Shown: in pieces, positions 16,170-24,666 of the stretch
How positions within the stretch are numbered: position 1 is the stretch's first letter
Layout of the letters: every line of letters starts with the position of its first letter
Assembly (NCBI RefSeq): GCF_001475935.1
Contig: NZ_LDQA01000011.1
Location: forward strand, 53,202 to 117,201
Source: Aureimonas ureilytica
Lineage (GTDB): Bacteria > Pseudomonadota > Alphaproteobacteria > Rhizobiales > Rhizobiaceae
Direction of reading: 5' to 3'
DNA: 64,000 bases
Notes under the pieces: model-generated
Database searches by the model: none
What the model saw: only the letters and a program-made list of their open reading frames with translations
Told to the model about the DNA's origin: nothing
Program-made: the position numbers and the translations under genes

Positions 16170-17915
16170 TCAGGCGGCGGCTTCGTAGGCTGCCGCGAGA
16201 GACGCGATGGCGGGCTTTGCCGCCGTCACCTGAGCGGCCATCAAACCTTGCGCCATCTCATTGGGGTGGATGCCGTCATTCGTGAGCGACAACTTGACGG
16301 TGGCGCCGGCAGCGTGCCCGTACTGGAGCTGATAGCTCGGCCCCCCGGATTTCGTGAAGTCGGCGAAGCTGGGGCTTCGGGAGGCAGGACGAAGCGTGGT
16401 GTCGAAGCCTCCGTTGGCGTTGGCCGCCGTGGTCAGTACGTTGTAGCTCCGCTGGAAATCGAGCCCCGAAGAGCCGGTGTTGGCCGTGCCCGGTTCGAAG
16501 ACCAGAGTGGCCCCAACGGGAGCCTGCGCGGAAAGCCGGACGGTTGCCGTGCGCAGATCGAGGCTCTGAGCCGCCGCATCTAGGAACGTTGCCGAGAACG
16601 ACTGCTCCTTCCACTTGCTGCCGTTGCGGATCGGCGCTGCGCTATCGATCGACACGTTGATCAGGCCATCGCCGCCCGCCAGCACCCAAGCGGTCCAGTC
16701 GGCCCAAGAACCAGTCGTGCCGTTATTGGCGTCGGCTGTCTGGTCGGCCTCTGTCGTCCAGGCCGTGTTGTTCGACGGGGCTCCCCCGAAGTTGGTGGAC
16801 GGCGGGGTCGTCGTCTGGGCGATCGGGATGCCGGGCCATGCCTGCCGGATGGCGTTGTACATGGCGGTCGCAACGATCTTCATCGCCGCGAAGCCGCGAT
16901 TAACGTCGTTCCGCCCATGCTCGCTGACAACGACGTTGAAGGGCGGCTTACTCTGGCCGAGCGCGCCGAAGATGGCCTTCAGGTGCGTCACCAGGGAGCG
17001 TGTTGGCCCGTTCACGCCGGACTGTCCGTCACCAAGATTGTCCTGGTAGACGGTTGACATGTTGGTCGAGAAGCGTGCGGCCGAGAAGACATCGATCCTC
17101 GCGCCCTGCGAGTTGGCGTTCAGACCTTTCTGGATGAAGCCGGACACGCCGCGATCGTTGATGAAGGGCACGCCGTCGGTCGTGTAGTCCGCGATTGACG
17201 TGCCGATGAGAAGAGCAACCGCGCGCCCGGCTGGACAACCCTTGGCGAGGAAGCAGCTCGGCCCGAACATGCCGCCGATCGGCGTAAAGACCTGCGTCTT
17301 GTTGGGCGTCGTCAGCGAAAGGTCGCTGTTGCCGGTGGTCGAGCACTCACCTGCGAGGTAGCGCGTGAGCATGACCGGGAAGGCGGACCCATCGGGCGAG
17401 TTATCGTAAAGGTCCAGCCAATAATCGGTATCGGGCAGGAGCGCACCTGCGAGCGGATCGTGCCAGATGAAGTCGTAGATCAGCGGCTGAAGGGTGTAGC
17501 TTCCCGCGCCGTTGAACTTGCAGACCTCAACGAGGTTGTCCGACATGTCGCGGTATTCGGCGCGCTGAATGGTAATCGCGAACTTGCTAGGGCGAACGCC
17601 GTAGATCGACATCGCACTGTTATCGAAGAGGTGACGGGCCTCCGTAAGGGGGACGCCCCAGGGAGATGTGCGGACCTTGACCCGGCGATATTGATATTTG
17701 GAGCTTACGGTAGCGGTGCCGCCGTCCCATTTGGCCACGTCGTTGTTGGTCGTGAAGCCATTGCTGCCCGTGCCCCAATCGCCGGCCATGACGTGGCGGC
17801 TGGACGCGATCATGTAGCGACCGGCCCTGCCCCCGCCCGGCGCAATGATGCCCGCCCCGATCGCACCGGCCAGCGAACGACGATTGGCGCTCTGACGCGC
17901 CCGAGAAACGGCCAT
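16170..17915 (-). CDS. Tail-associated SGNH/GDSL-type hydrolase (receptor-binding candidate)
   Basis: The ATG at 17915 follows an AGGAGG site by 6 bases, giving 581 residues. An SGNH-like active site is recognisable: LLIGTSIADY in place of the GDS block, VVSEHGRND as the GxND block, and NDGIHPNEMAQG as the DxxH block. Phage tail proteins with this fold remove acyl groups from host surface polysaccharide. Its place among the tail-fibre genes supports a host-recognition enzyme. The nucleophile is Ser in GTS, which departs from the classical GDS. Confidence 0.72.
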   Translation of the reverse strand: MAVSRARQSANRRSLAGAIGAGIIAPGGGRAGRYMIASSRHVMAGDWGTGSNGFTTNNDVAKWDGGTATVSSKYQYRRVKVRTSPWGVPLTEARHLFDNSAMSIYGVRPSKFAITIQRAEYRDMSDNLVEVCKFNGAGSYTLQPLIYDFIWHDPLAGALLPDTDYWLDLYDNSPDGSAFPVMLTRYLAGECSTTGNSDLSLTTPNKTQVFTPIGGMFGPSCFLAKGCPAGRAVALLIGTSIADYTTDGVPFINDRGVSGFIQKGLNANSQGARIDVFSAARFSTNMSTVYQDNLGDGQSGVNGPTRSLVTHLKAIFGALGQSKPPFNVVVSEHGRNDVNRGFAAMKIVATAMYNAIRQAWPGIPIAQTTTPPSTNFGGAPSNNTAWTTEADQTADANNGTTGSWADWTAWVLAGGDGLINVSIDSAAPIRNGSKWKEQSFSATFLDAAAQSLDLRTATVRLSAQAPVGATLVFEPGTANTGSSGLDFQRSYNVLTTAANANGGFDTTLRPASRSPSFADFTKSGGPSYQLQYGHAAGATVKLSLTNDGIHPNEMAQGLMAAQVTAAKPAIASLAAAYEAAA

Positions 17916-18069
17916 GGCTGGCCTCCTATGATTTTGGGTGAGTGAGATGCGCATCAGCCGCGCGGGCTGGACTTCGCAAGTCTTGCGAACGATGGTCGCC
18001 GAGGCGACCCGTCAGCGGTCGTTATCTGACCGCGCCACCATTCCCCGACTCACGGGTGGCGCGGTCAGA

Positions 18070-18585
18070 TCAGCGCGAGGGCGCCAGCAACTCGGCCGCA
18101 CGATCCGCGCCGAACAGTTCGGTGGCAAGCTGTGTCAGCAGCGGCCAGAGTTCATGATCGCTGCGGAAGGTCTTGGCCTTTTGGAACAGGTTGCGGCTGC
18201 GCGCACCTTGTTCGCTCATGGTCGCTTCGACAGTCTCCGCTTCCGCCGCCGTCAGGCGCTCCCAGAACACCATGGCGTCCACCACAGTGACGAGGGTCGG
18301 CGGCGGCAGATCGATTGCGACCACAGCGCCATTCTCCCAACGACGACAGCCGGGATTGCTCAGGAATTCGGCCCACTGATCATCCGTGATCTCGACAGCA
18401 TCCGCAGGCACAGTGCAGTCCGGGTTGGGTTCTTCGCCGATCACGGGCGGCAGCGGATAGGGATCATCAGGCGTCGGCTCGGCCGCCTCGCCGTAGACGG
18501 GACGTGTGCGGGAGCCGTGCAGGTCCGAGGAAAAGAACGAGGCCGGAAGGCCGTCTGCGTCGAAACACGCAAAACGCTGCATCAT
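18070..18585 (-). CDS. Tail fibre assembly-like protein
   Basis: The 171-residue protein begins MMQRFACFDADGLPASFF and contains EITDDQWAEFL followed by GAVVAIDLPPP, a pattern similar to tail fibre assembly (Tfa) chaperones that sit right after a fibre gene. Its start is only 2 bases beyond the stop of the fibre gene upstream. It presumably helps fold or trimerise the fibre. Confidence 0.55.
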   Translation of the reverse strand: MMQRFACFDADGLPASFFSSDLHGSRTRPVYGEAAEPTPDDPYPLPPVIGEEPNPDCTVPADAVEITDDQWAEFLSNPGCRRWENGAVVAIDLPPPTLVTVVDAMVFWERLTAAEAETVEATMSEQGARSRNLFQKAKTFRSDHELWPLLTQLATELFGADRAAELLAPSR

Positions 18586-18587
18586 GC

Positions 18588-19370
18588 TCAATACCCCACG
18601 GCGATATATGGAACCTTGGTGAAGATCGCGCCGGCGCTCACATTGTTGCGGCACTGGACCGTCACCGTGCTGCGCGTCTTGGACAGGCCCATGTTGCCCA
18701 ACAGACGGTCGTCGCCCGCTGACGTTTCAGTCGTGCCGCCAAGCACGACTTGAGCGCATTCGGTCGGGAACGTGGTCGGGAACGTCGCCGAACCCGTGTG
18801 ATCCACACCGTTGCTGGAGGCCAGCGAGACAGAGCCCCACTGGACGATCAGCCCGGACGGCAGCACCTGATAGCCGATGCTGGCGAGGCTCTTGGGGGCC
18901 GCCTTGTCCTCCCAGATGCGATATTGATTGTTGCCTTGGCTGTAGCCGCCCCAAGCCAGGACATTGCTCGTGTTGAGGCCAAAATAGGTCGCAAAGCTGC
19001 CCTCACGGTGCAGCATGATCGCGGCCATGCCGCCATTGGCCTGCGTCCCGTAGACCTCCAGCGCCGAGCGATCCGGGTCGGGATGGCCCATGAACCCGAA
19101 ACTCTCGAACCGCTGGCGACCGGGCAGCTTGGCGATCCCGGTCGATGGGTCGATGATGCGCAGAAGGGCGTCGTGCTGCCCATCCCACATCTTATAAACC
19201 CACGGGGTCGCGCTCGTATCGAGCCAGACCATGCCCGGCTTGACGTAGCTCGGCCGAGTGGAGCCGGAATGCGAGGTGTCCTCCGCATCCCGGCGGGCGT
19301 TGAGCTTGGACGCCAGAGCCGGCCCGCTCGTCTGACTCGGTATGATGGTGCCGAAATCGGCCTGCGTCAT
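18588..19370 (-). CDS. Tail fibre / tip-associated protein
   Basis: The 260-residue protein overlaps the end of the J-like gene by 4 bases (ATGA). The C-terminal third (YQVLPSGLIVQWGSVSLA and PTTFPTECAQVVLGG) is the strand-rich domain seen at the ends of many phage fibres of the gp53-like class, a probable receptor-binding tip. The N-terminal part probably attaches to the tail tip. Confidence 0.75.
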   Translation of the reverse strand: MTQADFGTIIPSQTSGPALASKLNARRDAEDTSHSGSTRPSYVKPGMVWLDTSATPWVYKMWDGQHDALLRIIDPSTGIAKLPGRQRFESFGFMGHPDPDRSALEVYGTQANGGMAAIMLHREGSFATYFGLNTSNVLAWGGYSQGNNQYRIWEDKAAPKSLASIGYQVLPSGLIVQWGSVSLASSNGVDHTGSATFPTTFPTECAQVVLGGTTETSAGDDRLLGNMGLSKTRSTVTVQCRNNVSAGAIFTKVPYIAVGY

Positions 19371-22300
19371 GTCATGCTCCCATAGCCCTTGGCGACCACA
19401 TCCACCGTCCGCGCCACCGGCTGACCGGAAGCGTTGCGGAAAGCGATCGTGAAGCCGTCAGGCCCTTTGTTCGTGATGGTTGACGTATCGCCCGGCTGGA
19501 GGTCTTGATCCGCTGTGGCGACGGCTGGCGTGGCGCGAAACGGCGGGTCGAAGACGATCCGTCGCCCGCCCGCCGGCACCGGCACATCCTGAAGCCCGAC
19601 CACACGGTCGGGCATGTCGATCACCAGCCGCAGGGCCGTTACCGCAGGCGTCGTGACAGCATAGGCATCGCCGATCGAGCCGACTTGCGCCGCCTTGAGC
19701 CGGAGCCGGAACTGCATCGCTCGCGCCGTCAGATCGCCGACCGTGACCGGCCGCCAGTCGCTCCATTGCGCCAGTGAAGGCGCAACGTCGGTCGTGGAAA
19801 CCTCCAGCTCGACGCCCCACTCTTCGGGAACCGTGGCGTCGAGCGAGGCCACATCCGACAGAAGCAGCCATTGCTCCATCGTGTCGGTCAGGCTTTCGCC
19901 AAAGGCTTCGATCTGTGCCGACACCCGGCTTGTCGCCATCGACCCCAGATCGATGAGACGCGGGACATAGTAGTAGCCCGATGTCTCGACGCCGATCGTG
20001 TCTGCGTCACCGTCGCCGTCCTGAAGGTTTACGACGGCATCGAGCGTTTCCCACGTGGACATGAGCGCGCGGCGAGCGAGCCGCAGGGCACCGTCCATAA
20101 CCTCGACACGATCCGCCGTGCCCGCCCACGTGGTGTCTTCGATGACCTCCACCACGTTGAGATTGTCCAGCGCGGAGATGCTAGATCGAACCGCCGAAGA
20201 GTTTGCAGATCGCGATCCGTTCGCTCGCCCCGCTTTAACGAGGTAGGTGCCGGCCCTAGTCGGCACCTGCACACCCGGTTGCGCGCGCTCGTTGAGTGGC
20301 ACAGCCAGATTCCAGCGGTCATCACCCGATGCCGAGAACCGAACCTCGTAGAACGTGACGCTCGGATCGGCGACCGGCGTCCACCGGAGCGTCGAGGCCG
20401 GGCCGAGCGCGTCGATCCTCAGATCGGTCACGTCGGGAGGCGGCAGAAAGAGGCTGCGGAGGTCGATCGCCTCCGTTTCTTCCCATCGCGAGATGCGCCC
20501 GTCCGCGAAAATGGCGCGCACTCGTGCGCCATAGACGTTGGGCTCAAGTCCTGGGATCGTCACCGTGTTGATCGGGGTGATCGCCGTTGGACCCGGCCGC
20601 CACCGCCCATCAGCCAGCGAATGGCTGATGAACTCGACCTCATGGCGTTCCACGTCGCCACGAGCCGGCGGAAGCCAGGACAGACGCAAGGCCGCCGTCA
20701 ACTCGCCCCCCTCTTGCGGGAGGAAAACCTCCTGCCACACGACCGAGCGTGGCGGCAAATGGTAGAGGTCGATCGGCGCTTGCACCGGGCTCGAAAACGC
20801 AGGGATTGCACCCCGATCCGCCTGACCGATCGCCGGGGCATCATCCACGAGCGTCACGCGGGCCGAGAGATCGCCCTGCGCTTCAATCGACAAGATGCGG
20901 TAGACCGCCGTCTCAGTCGTCAGCTCGCCGAGGGCAAAGAGGTCGCCGACCTCCGGCATGGCCCCGCCATCGGCGGCGAGCTGCACCACGCGCCCCTCGC
21001 CGCCGACAATGCTGTCCACGTCGCGGATGCGCTGCGCGCCGTCACGCAGGCGAAACCGCAGGCGATAGGAGGCCGAGCCGAGCACGATGCTTTCGCTCAG
21101 CGTCACCCTGTTGCGTGCACCATCCACCGCCGTGACGCGGCCCCAGGCCAGCCCGAGCTGGAGCACGTCATGGCCGACCCGCACCCGGTCGCCACGCGTG
21201 CAGACCAGGTGCTCGAAATCGACGTTCAGCGTGTAGGTGGCGGGTCGCAGGCGAAGCTGCGCGATATGAAACCGCCCATGGCGCCAGATCGTGGCGGGGT
21301 CAGTGACACCGGGAAATTCGATCCCCTCGAACAGGGTCGCGTTCGCCGGGCCGTAGCCGTCGTCATAGACGATCCGCTCGTCTTCCACGTACCCCTTCTC
21401 ACGGTTGACGAACCGAACCCGCCAAGCGTGGACGGGCTCGCGATACTCGACGCGGGCTTCAAAGCCCCAGCTATTCGCCGGGGTGAACATCTGGACAACA
21501 TCGGAGGCGAGATCGTCCCAGATCACCGACCAGCGCCCGTCCCGCCACAGCGGCATGGCGCGCCCGGCCGCGCAGATATCCAAGAGCGCGTCCCAGACCG
21601 ACACGGCCGAGAGCCGCACATGGTCATACCGAAACCCCTGCGCGGCGCAGTAGGCGTCCCATTGCTGGAGCCGTTCCCGGTCGATCAGTTCGAGCGGCAC
21701 GGGCCGCGCGTTGGCGGGACCGCGCAGGACGTCCAGAAACGCATCGGCAGGGCTGCGAGTGTGAACCAGCGCGTCGGTGTTGACCGAAGGCAGGATCGCC
21801 GTCACCAGCGCGTTGAGCGTGTCGAGCTGGCCGTTGAGCTGCGAGGTCGCGCGGATGCGGACCGCGATCAGGGCGAGCGGCTTGCCGTAGGTGACGGGCT
21901 GGCCGGGGCGCAGGCCCCGGAGCGTCGTCCACACGGCCGTCTTGACGATGGTTTCCTTTTCCAGACCAGGGATTTCGTCGGGGTCGATGCGCTTGATCTC
22001 GAATTCGTACTGACCCTGCGCGACGGCGATATAGATCGACCGGCGCACCGTATCGCTCGACTTGATGTATTCGAGGATCGCGGGCGCGGGGCTCCAGTCC
22101 TGCGTTCCCACGACCCGGTAGCGCGCCTCGATATGGATCGGCAGGGGCTGGCGCTTGCCCTCTTTCTGGAGCCAGTAGACGCCGTTGGGAAACACCACGT
22201 CGAAGCTGATGCCGGTCACGTCCGTTGCGGTCACGCGGCGCTGCCAATCGCTGTCCGAGGACAGATCGACCGATAGGGCCTCTTCGATGACCTGCGACGG

Positions 22301-23062
22301 ATAGAGCGTGATCGGCGGCTCGCCCGGAAAGCCCTGCCGAACCTCCAGATCGTAATCCTGAAACGACGAAAGCGGCGTCTCGCCGATCTTGATGTCCGTG
22401 ATCTCGCGCGGCCCGTAGCCGAGGCAGAACAGGCAACGCAGATACTGATCCTCGCCGACCGTCTCCGTGTAGGGCGGTGCCGCAAAGAACGGCGTCATGC
22501 GGTGCTGGCCGTAGACGACCGGGATAGCCTCCCACGGCGCGCCTTGGTTGCGACTGCCGGTGAGCGAATAGCTCGGCTTTTTGTCCGGCTGTTTTTCCAG
22601 CTCGGCCGGGCGGGCCGCGAACAGCGCGTTGAGCACGAAATTGGCCGCGAGCGACAGGCCGAGGCCGATGATTTTACCGGCGATGCCGAGGCCGCCCAGG
22701 AAGGCCGAGACGCCTGCGGCGGCCGACGAGATCGTGGCGACGAGACTGGCGAGGGCCGCCGAGATCGGATCGGCGGGAGCTGCCCGCAATACCAGCGTCG
22801 CGCCGGTCTTGGGCCGCACCCGCGACCAGCGATCCCGCGCGATGGCGTGGCCGTCGATCGAAGCGACCATGCCGCTTGCCGCCGCCGTCAGCCCCTCTTC
22901 GGCTTGGACATGGGCGACGATCTCGGTCACCGACAAACCGGCCGGAGCCTTGTGTTCCTGACGCGTGGCGCGGAACGGATGGCGCGCCACGAGAACGCGC
23001 ACGGTATCGCCCTCGCCCAGCACATCGCCGAGCAAGGCCGCCTTCGCGGGCAATGCGGTCAT
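19367..23062 (-). CDS. Tail tip / host specificity protein J
   Basis: The 1231-residue protein has the lambda gpJ layout. A short N-terminal ubiquitin-like region is followed by a hydrophobic glycine-rich segment near residues 100-150, a conserved region with QGAPWEAIPVVYGQHRMTP, and then beta-rich and fibronectin-like repeats. It forms the distal tip and host attachment point. It overlaps the NlpC/P60 gene upstream by 4 bases. The 801-residue opposite-strand frame at 19871-22276 is a shadow of its codon bias. Confidence 0.88.
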   Translation of the reverse strand: MTALPAKAALLGDVLGEGDTVRVLVARHPFRATRQEHKAPAGLSVTEIVAHVQAEEGLTAAASGMVASIDGHAIARDRWSRVRPKTGATLVLRAAPADPISAALASLVATISSAAAGVSAFLGGLGIAGKIIGLGLSLAANFVLNALFAARPAELEKQPDKKPSYSLTGSRNQGAPWEAIPVVYGQHRMTPFFAAPPYTETVGEDQYLRCLFCLGYGPREITDIKIGETPLSSFQDYDLEVRQGFPGEPPITLYPSQVIEEALSVDLSSDSDWQRRVTATDVTGISFDVVFPNGVYWLQKEGKRQPLPIHIEARYRVVGTQDWSPAPAILEYIKSSDTVRRSIYIAVAQGQYEFEIKRIDPDEIPGLEKETIVKTAVWTTLRGLRPGQPVTYGKPLALIAVRIRATSQLNGQLDTLNALVTAILPSVNTDALVHTRSPADAFLDVLRGPANARPVPLELIDRERLQQWDAYCAAQGFRYDHVRLSAVSVWDALLDICAAGRAMPLWRDGRWSVIWDDLASDVVQMFTPANSWGFEARVEYREPVHAWRVRFVNREKGYVEDERIVYDDGYGPANATLFEGIEFPGVTDPATIWRHGRFHIAQLRLRPATYTLNVDFEHLVCTRGDRVRVGHDVLQLGLAWGRVTAVDGARNRVTLSESIVLGSASYRLRFRLRDGAQRIRDVDSIVGGEGRVVQLAADGGAMPEVGDLFALGELTTETAVYRILSIEAQGDLSARVTLVDDAPAIGQADRGAIPAFSSPVQAPIDLYHLPPRSVVWQEVFLPQEGGELTAALRLSWLPPARGDVERHEVEFISHSLADGRWRPGPTAITPINTVTIPGLEPNVYGARVRAIFADGRISRWEETEAIDLRSLFLPPPDVTDLRIDALGPASTLRWTPVADPSVTFYEVRFSASGDDRWNLAVPLNERAQPGVQVPTRAGTYLVKAGRANGSRSANSSAVRSSISALDNLNVVEVIEDTTWAGTADRVEVMDGALRLARRALMSTWETLDAVVNLQDGDGDADTIGVETSGYYYVPRLIDLGSMATSRVSAQIEAFGESLTDTMEQWLLLSDVASLDATVPEEWGVELEVSTTDVAPSLAQWSDWRPVTVGDLTARAMQFRLRLKAAQVGSIGDAYAVTTPAVTALRLVIDMPDRVVGLQDVPVPAGGRRIVFDPPFRATPAVATADQDLQPGDTSTITNKGPDGFTIAFRNASGQPVARTVDVVAKGYGSMT

Positions 23063-23460
23063 GACAGTCTTTCGTGCCGGAAGATGCCGAGGATGCGCCG
23101 ACGCAGGCGCGGGGATTGGGCGGGCTCCATCAGGGAGCCCGTGCCGCGTTCAATGTGCAGGACCATGCCCCGGCCAGCCCAAAGGCCGACGTGCCGGGGC
23201 TGGCCGCCGAGGCTCATCAGGACGCCATCGCCGAGCCGAGCGGCCGAGGCATCCACCTCGCGCCAAGGGCCGAGATGACCGGCGATCAGCCCCGCCAGCG
23301 CCTCGCCGTCCTCGACGGTGTTGTAGCCGTCGCCATAGGACGGCAGCACCAACCCGAACCGCTCGGCATAGACGAGGCGCAGGAGGCCCCAGCAATCGAG
23401 GCCGGCGCGATCCCGGCCGTGATCGGCAAAGGGCAGGCCAACATAGTCACCTAAGCTCAT
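23059..23460 (-). CDS. NlpC/P60 family tail assembly peptidase (gpK-like)
   Basis: The 133-residue protein shows the NlpC/P60 triad pattern: GLDCWGLLRLVY with the catalytic Cys, and QPRHVGLWAGRGM with the catalytic His. In lambda-like phages the gpK homologue lies just upstream of J and is needed for tail assembly, or for cutting peptidoglycan on entry. The order J-after-K is kept here, though no gpI homologue is visible between them. Confidence 0.85.
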   Translation of the reverse strand: MSLGDYVGLPFADHGRDRAGLDCWGLLRLVYAERFGLVLPSYGDGYNTVEDGEALAGLIAGHLGPWREVDASAARLGDGVLMSLGGQPRHVGLWAGRGMVLHIERGTGSLMEPAQSPRLRRRILGIFRHERLS

Positions 23461-23569
23461 GGGCAGACCATAGTTAGCCTACAACAAAAATGGCGAAATC
23501 GTGTCATGGCGCTTAAAGGGTTCGCCCCGAGCGTGTATGTGCTTCATGGTCAATATTCGGAGCACCGCC

Positions 23570-23803
23570 ATGAAAACCGCCGTCGTCGTCTCTGCCCTTC
23601 TCGCCCTCGCCGGCTGCCAAGCCGTGCCAATGGCATCAACCCCACGTTCGATCGCCTTCCAGGGTGGCGGCCAAGCCTTTATCGCCGACGCCACCCTCAA
23701 GGCGCAGGTGCACTGCCAGCAATGGCAAAGGGACGCCGAGATCGTGAACGATGGAGGCCAGACGGGCACCTCCAGCTTCCGCTGCGTTGACCGCCAGAAA
23801 TAG
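23570..23803 (+). CDS. Small lipoprotein inserted in the tail operon (moron)
   Basis: An ATG with GGAG 7 bases upstream starts a 77-residue product with a lipoprotein signal, MKTAVVVSALLALAGCQAV (lipobox LAGC, Cys17). The mature part has two cysteines (VHCQQW and SFRCVDRQK). It is on the strand opposite to the tail operon, filling the gap between the NlpC/P60 and DUF1833 genes, so it must have its own promoter. This is the classic position of a moron expressed in lysogens. A surface role such as superinfection exclusion is possible but not shown. Confidence 0.72.
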   Translation: MKTAVVVSALLALAGCQAVPMASTPRSIAFQGGGQAFIADATLKAQVHCQQWQRDAEIVNDGGQTGTSSFRCVDRQK

Positions 23804-23809
23804 GCCCCG

Positions 23810-24310
23810 TCAGAACAGCCCCGGAAAGCCGGAGGGATCAAAGTTACCCGCCGGGAACGGCTTGTCGGTGAGATCGTCCAGCCCGAGCTGGAGCGTCATG
23901 GACGAGGCATCGAACGTAACGCCTTGGACCTGAAAGGCCGGGAAATCGATCTCCACCGCGTCTGGGGAAGATGCCAACACAATTTCGATCCGCACTGTCG
24001 ACGGCGTCGGAATGGATCGCACCATGGAGACCAAGGTGCGATCCACATTGTCGAGGACAATTTGTGCGACGGGCGCGCGCTCGCTGACATCATCCGGCAG
24101 TGAGATCGCGAACGGCAGGAAATCATAAAGCGCGCCACGACTCGCCGTCCCGTAGCGCAGCGGTTGTTCCGAAAGGCGCGCAGTCGGATCGCCCGACAAG
24201 CGGATCGGGGCCGAGAGCATGGGGTGCGAGATCGTCAGCAAGACGACCGGCACTTCCCCCGTTTGCTGGCCGAACATCGCCCCGCGCAACGAGAGCGATA
24301 CCGTCCTCAA
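23810..24310 (-). CDS. DUF1833 minor tail protein
   Basis: The 166-residue protein starts VSLSLRGAMFGQQTGEVPVV and ends with LGLDDLTDKPFPAGNFDPS. This matches my memory of the DUF1833 phage family, which sits between the tape measure and NlpC/P60 genes in many siphophages of Proteobacteria. It overlaps the preceding gene by 4 bases. It is probably part of the distal tail. Confidence 0.72.
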   Translation of the reverse strand: MRTVSLSLRGAMFGQQTGEVPVVLLTISHPMLSAPIRLSGDPTARLSEQPLRYGTASRGALYDFLPFAISLPDDVSERAPVAQIVLDNVDRTLVSMVRSIPTPSTVRIEIVLASSPDAVEIDFPAFQVQGVTFDASSMTLQLGLDDLTDKPFPAGNFDPSGFPGLF

Positions 24311-24663
24311 GGCAGCACTTCCAGCGTCAATTCGCAGCTATAGGTCTGACCCGTCTCACGCATCCAATTCGGCATTTCCTTGAGACGCACAAGCACCGTC
24401 CCATCCTTGGATTGCGCCGGGAAACGGAACGGCAGCACTCCACCCAAAAGCGTGACCTCTAAGAAATCCCGCGCCACCGCCAATTGCGCGCGAGTGAAGC
24501 GAAAACGCCCCGAGAGCGCGCCCGGCATAGCCGACGATCGCCGCCGAAGCTTTGCGGGGCCGACATCCATAGACGAAACGATGCGACCGTCACCGATCGC
24601 CTCGTTGGTTGTGCCCAAGAGAAAGCACTGCGGCAGCGATGCCGGCCAGACGGAAACCGCCAT
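24307..24663 (-). CDS. Minor tail protein (gpM-like position)
   Basis: The 118-residue protein begins VWPASLPQCFLLGTTNEAIG and directly follows the tape measure gene, as lambda gpM does. A LGGVLPFRFP stretch is typical of small distal tail proteins. It overlaps the next gene by 4 bases. Confidence 0.65.
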   Translation of the reverse strand: MAVSVWPASLPQCFLLGTTNEAIGDGRIVSSMDVGPAKLRRRSSAMPGALSGRFRFTRAQLAVARDFLEVTLLGGVLPFRFPAQSKDGTVLVRLKEMPNWMRETGQTYSCELTLEVLP

Positions 24664-24666
24664 TGG

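Noticed and set aside
19871..22276. 801-codon open frame on the plus strand
   Set aside because: It is a shadow of the J-like tail gene. It has no ribosome-binding site or recognisable motif.
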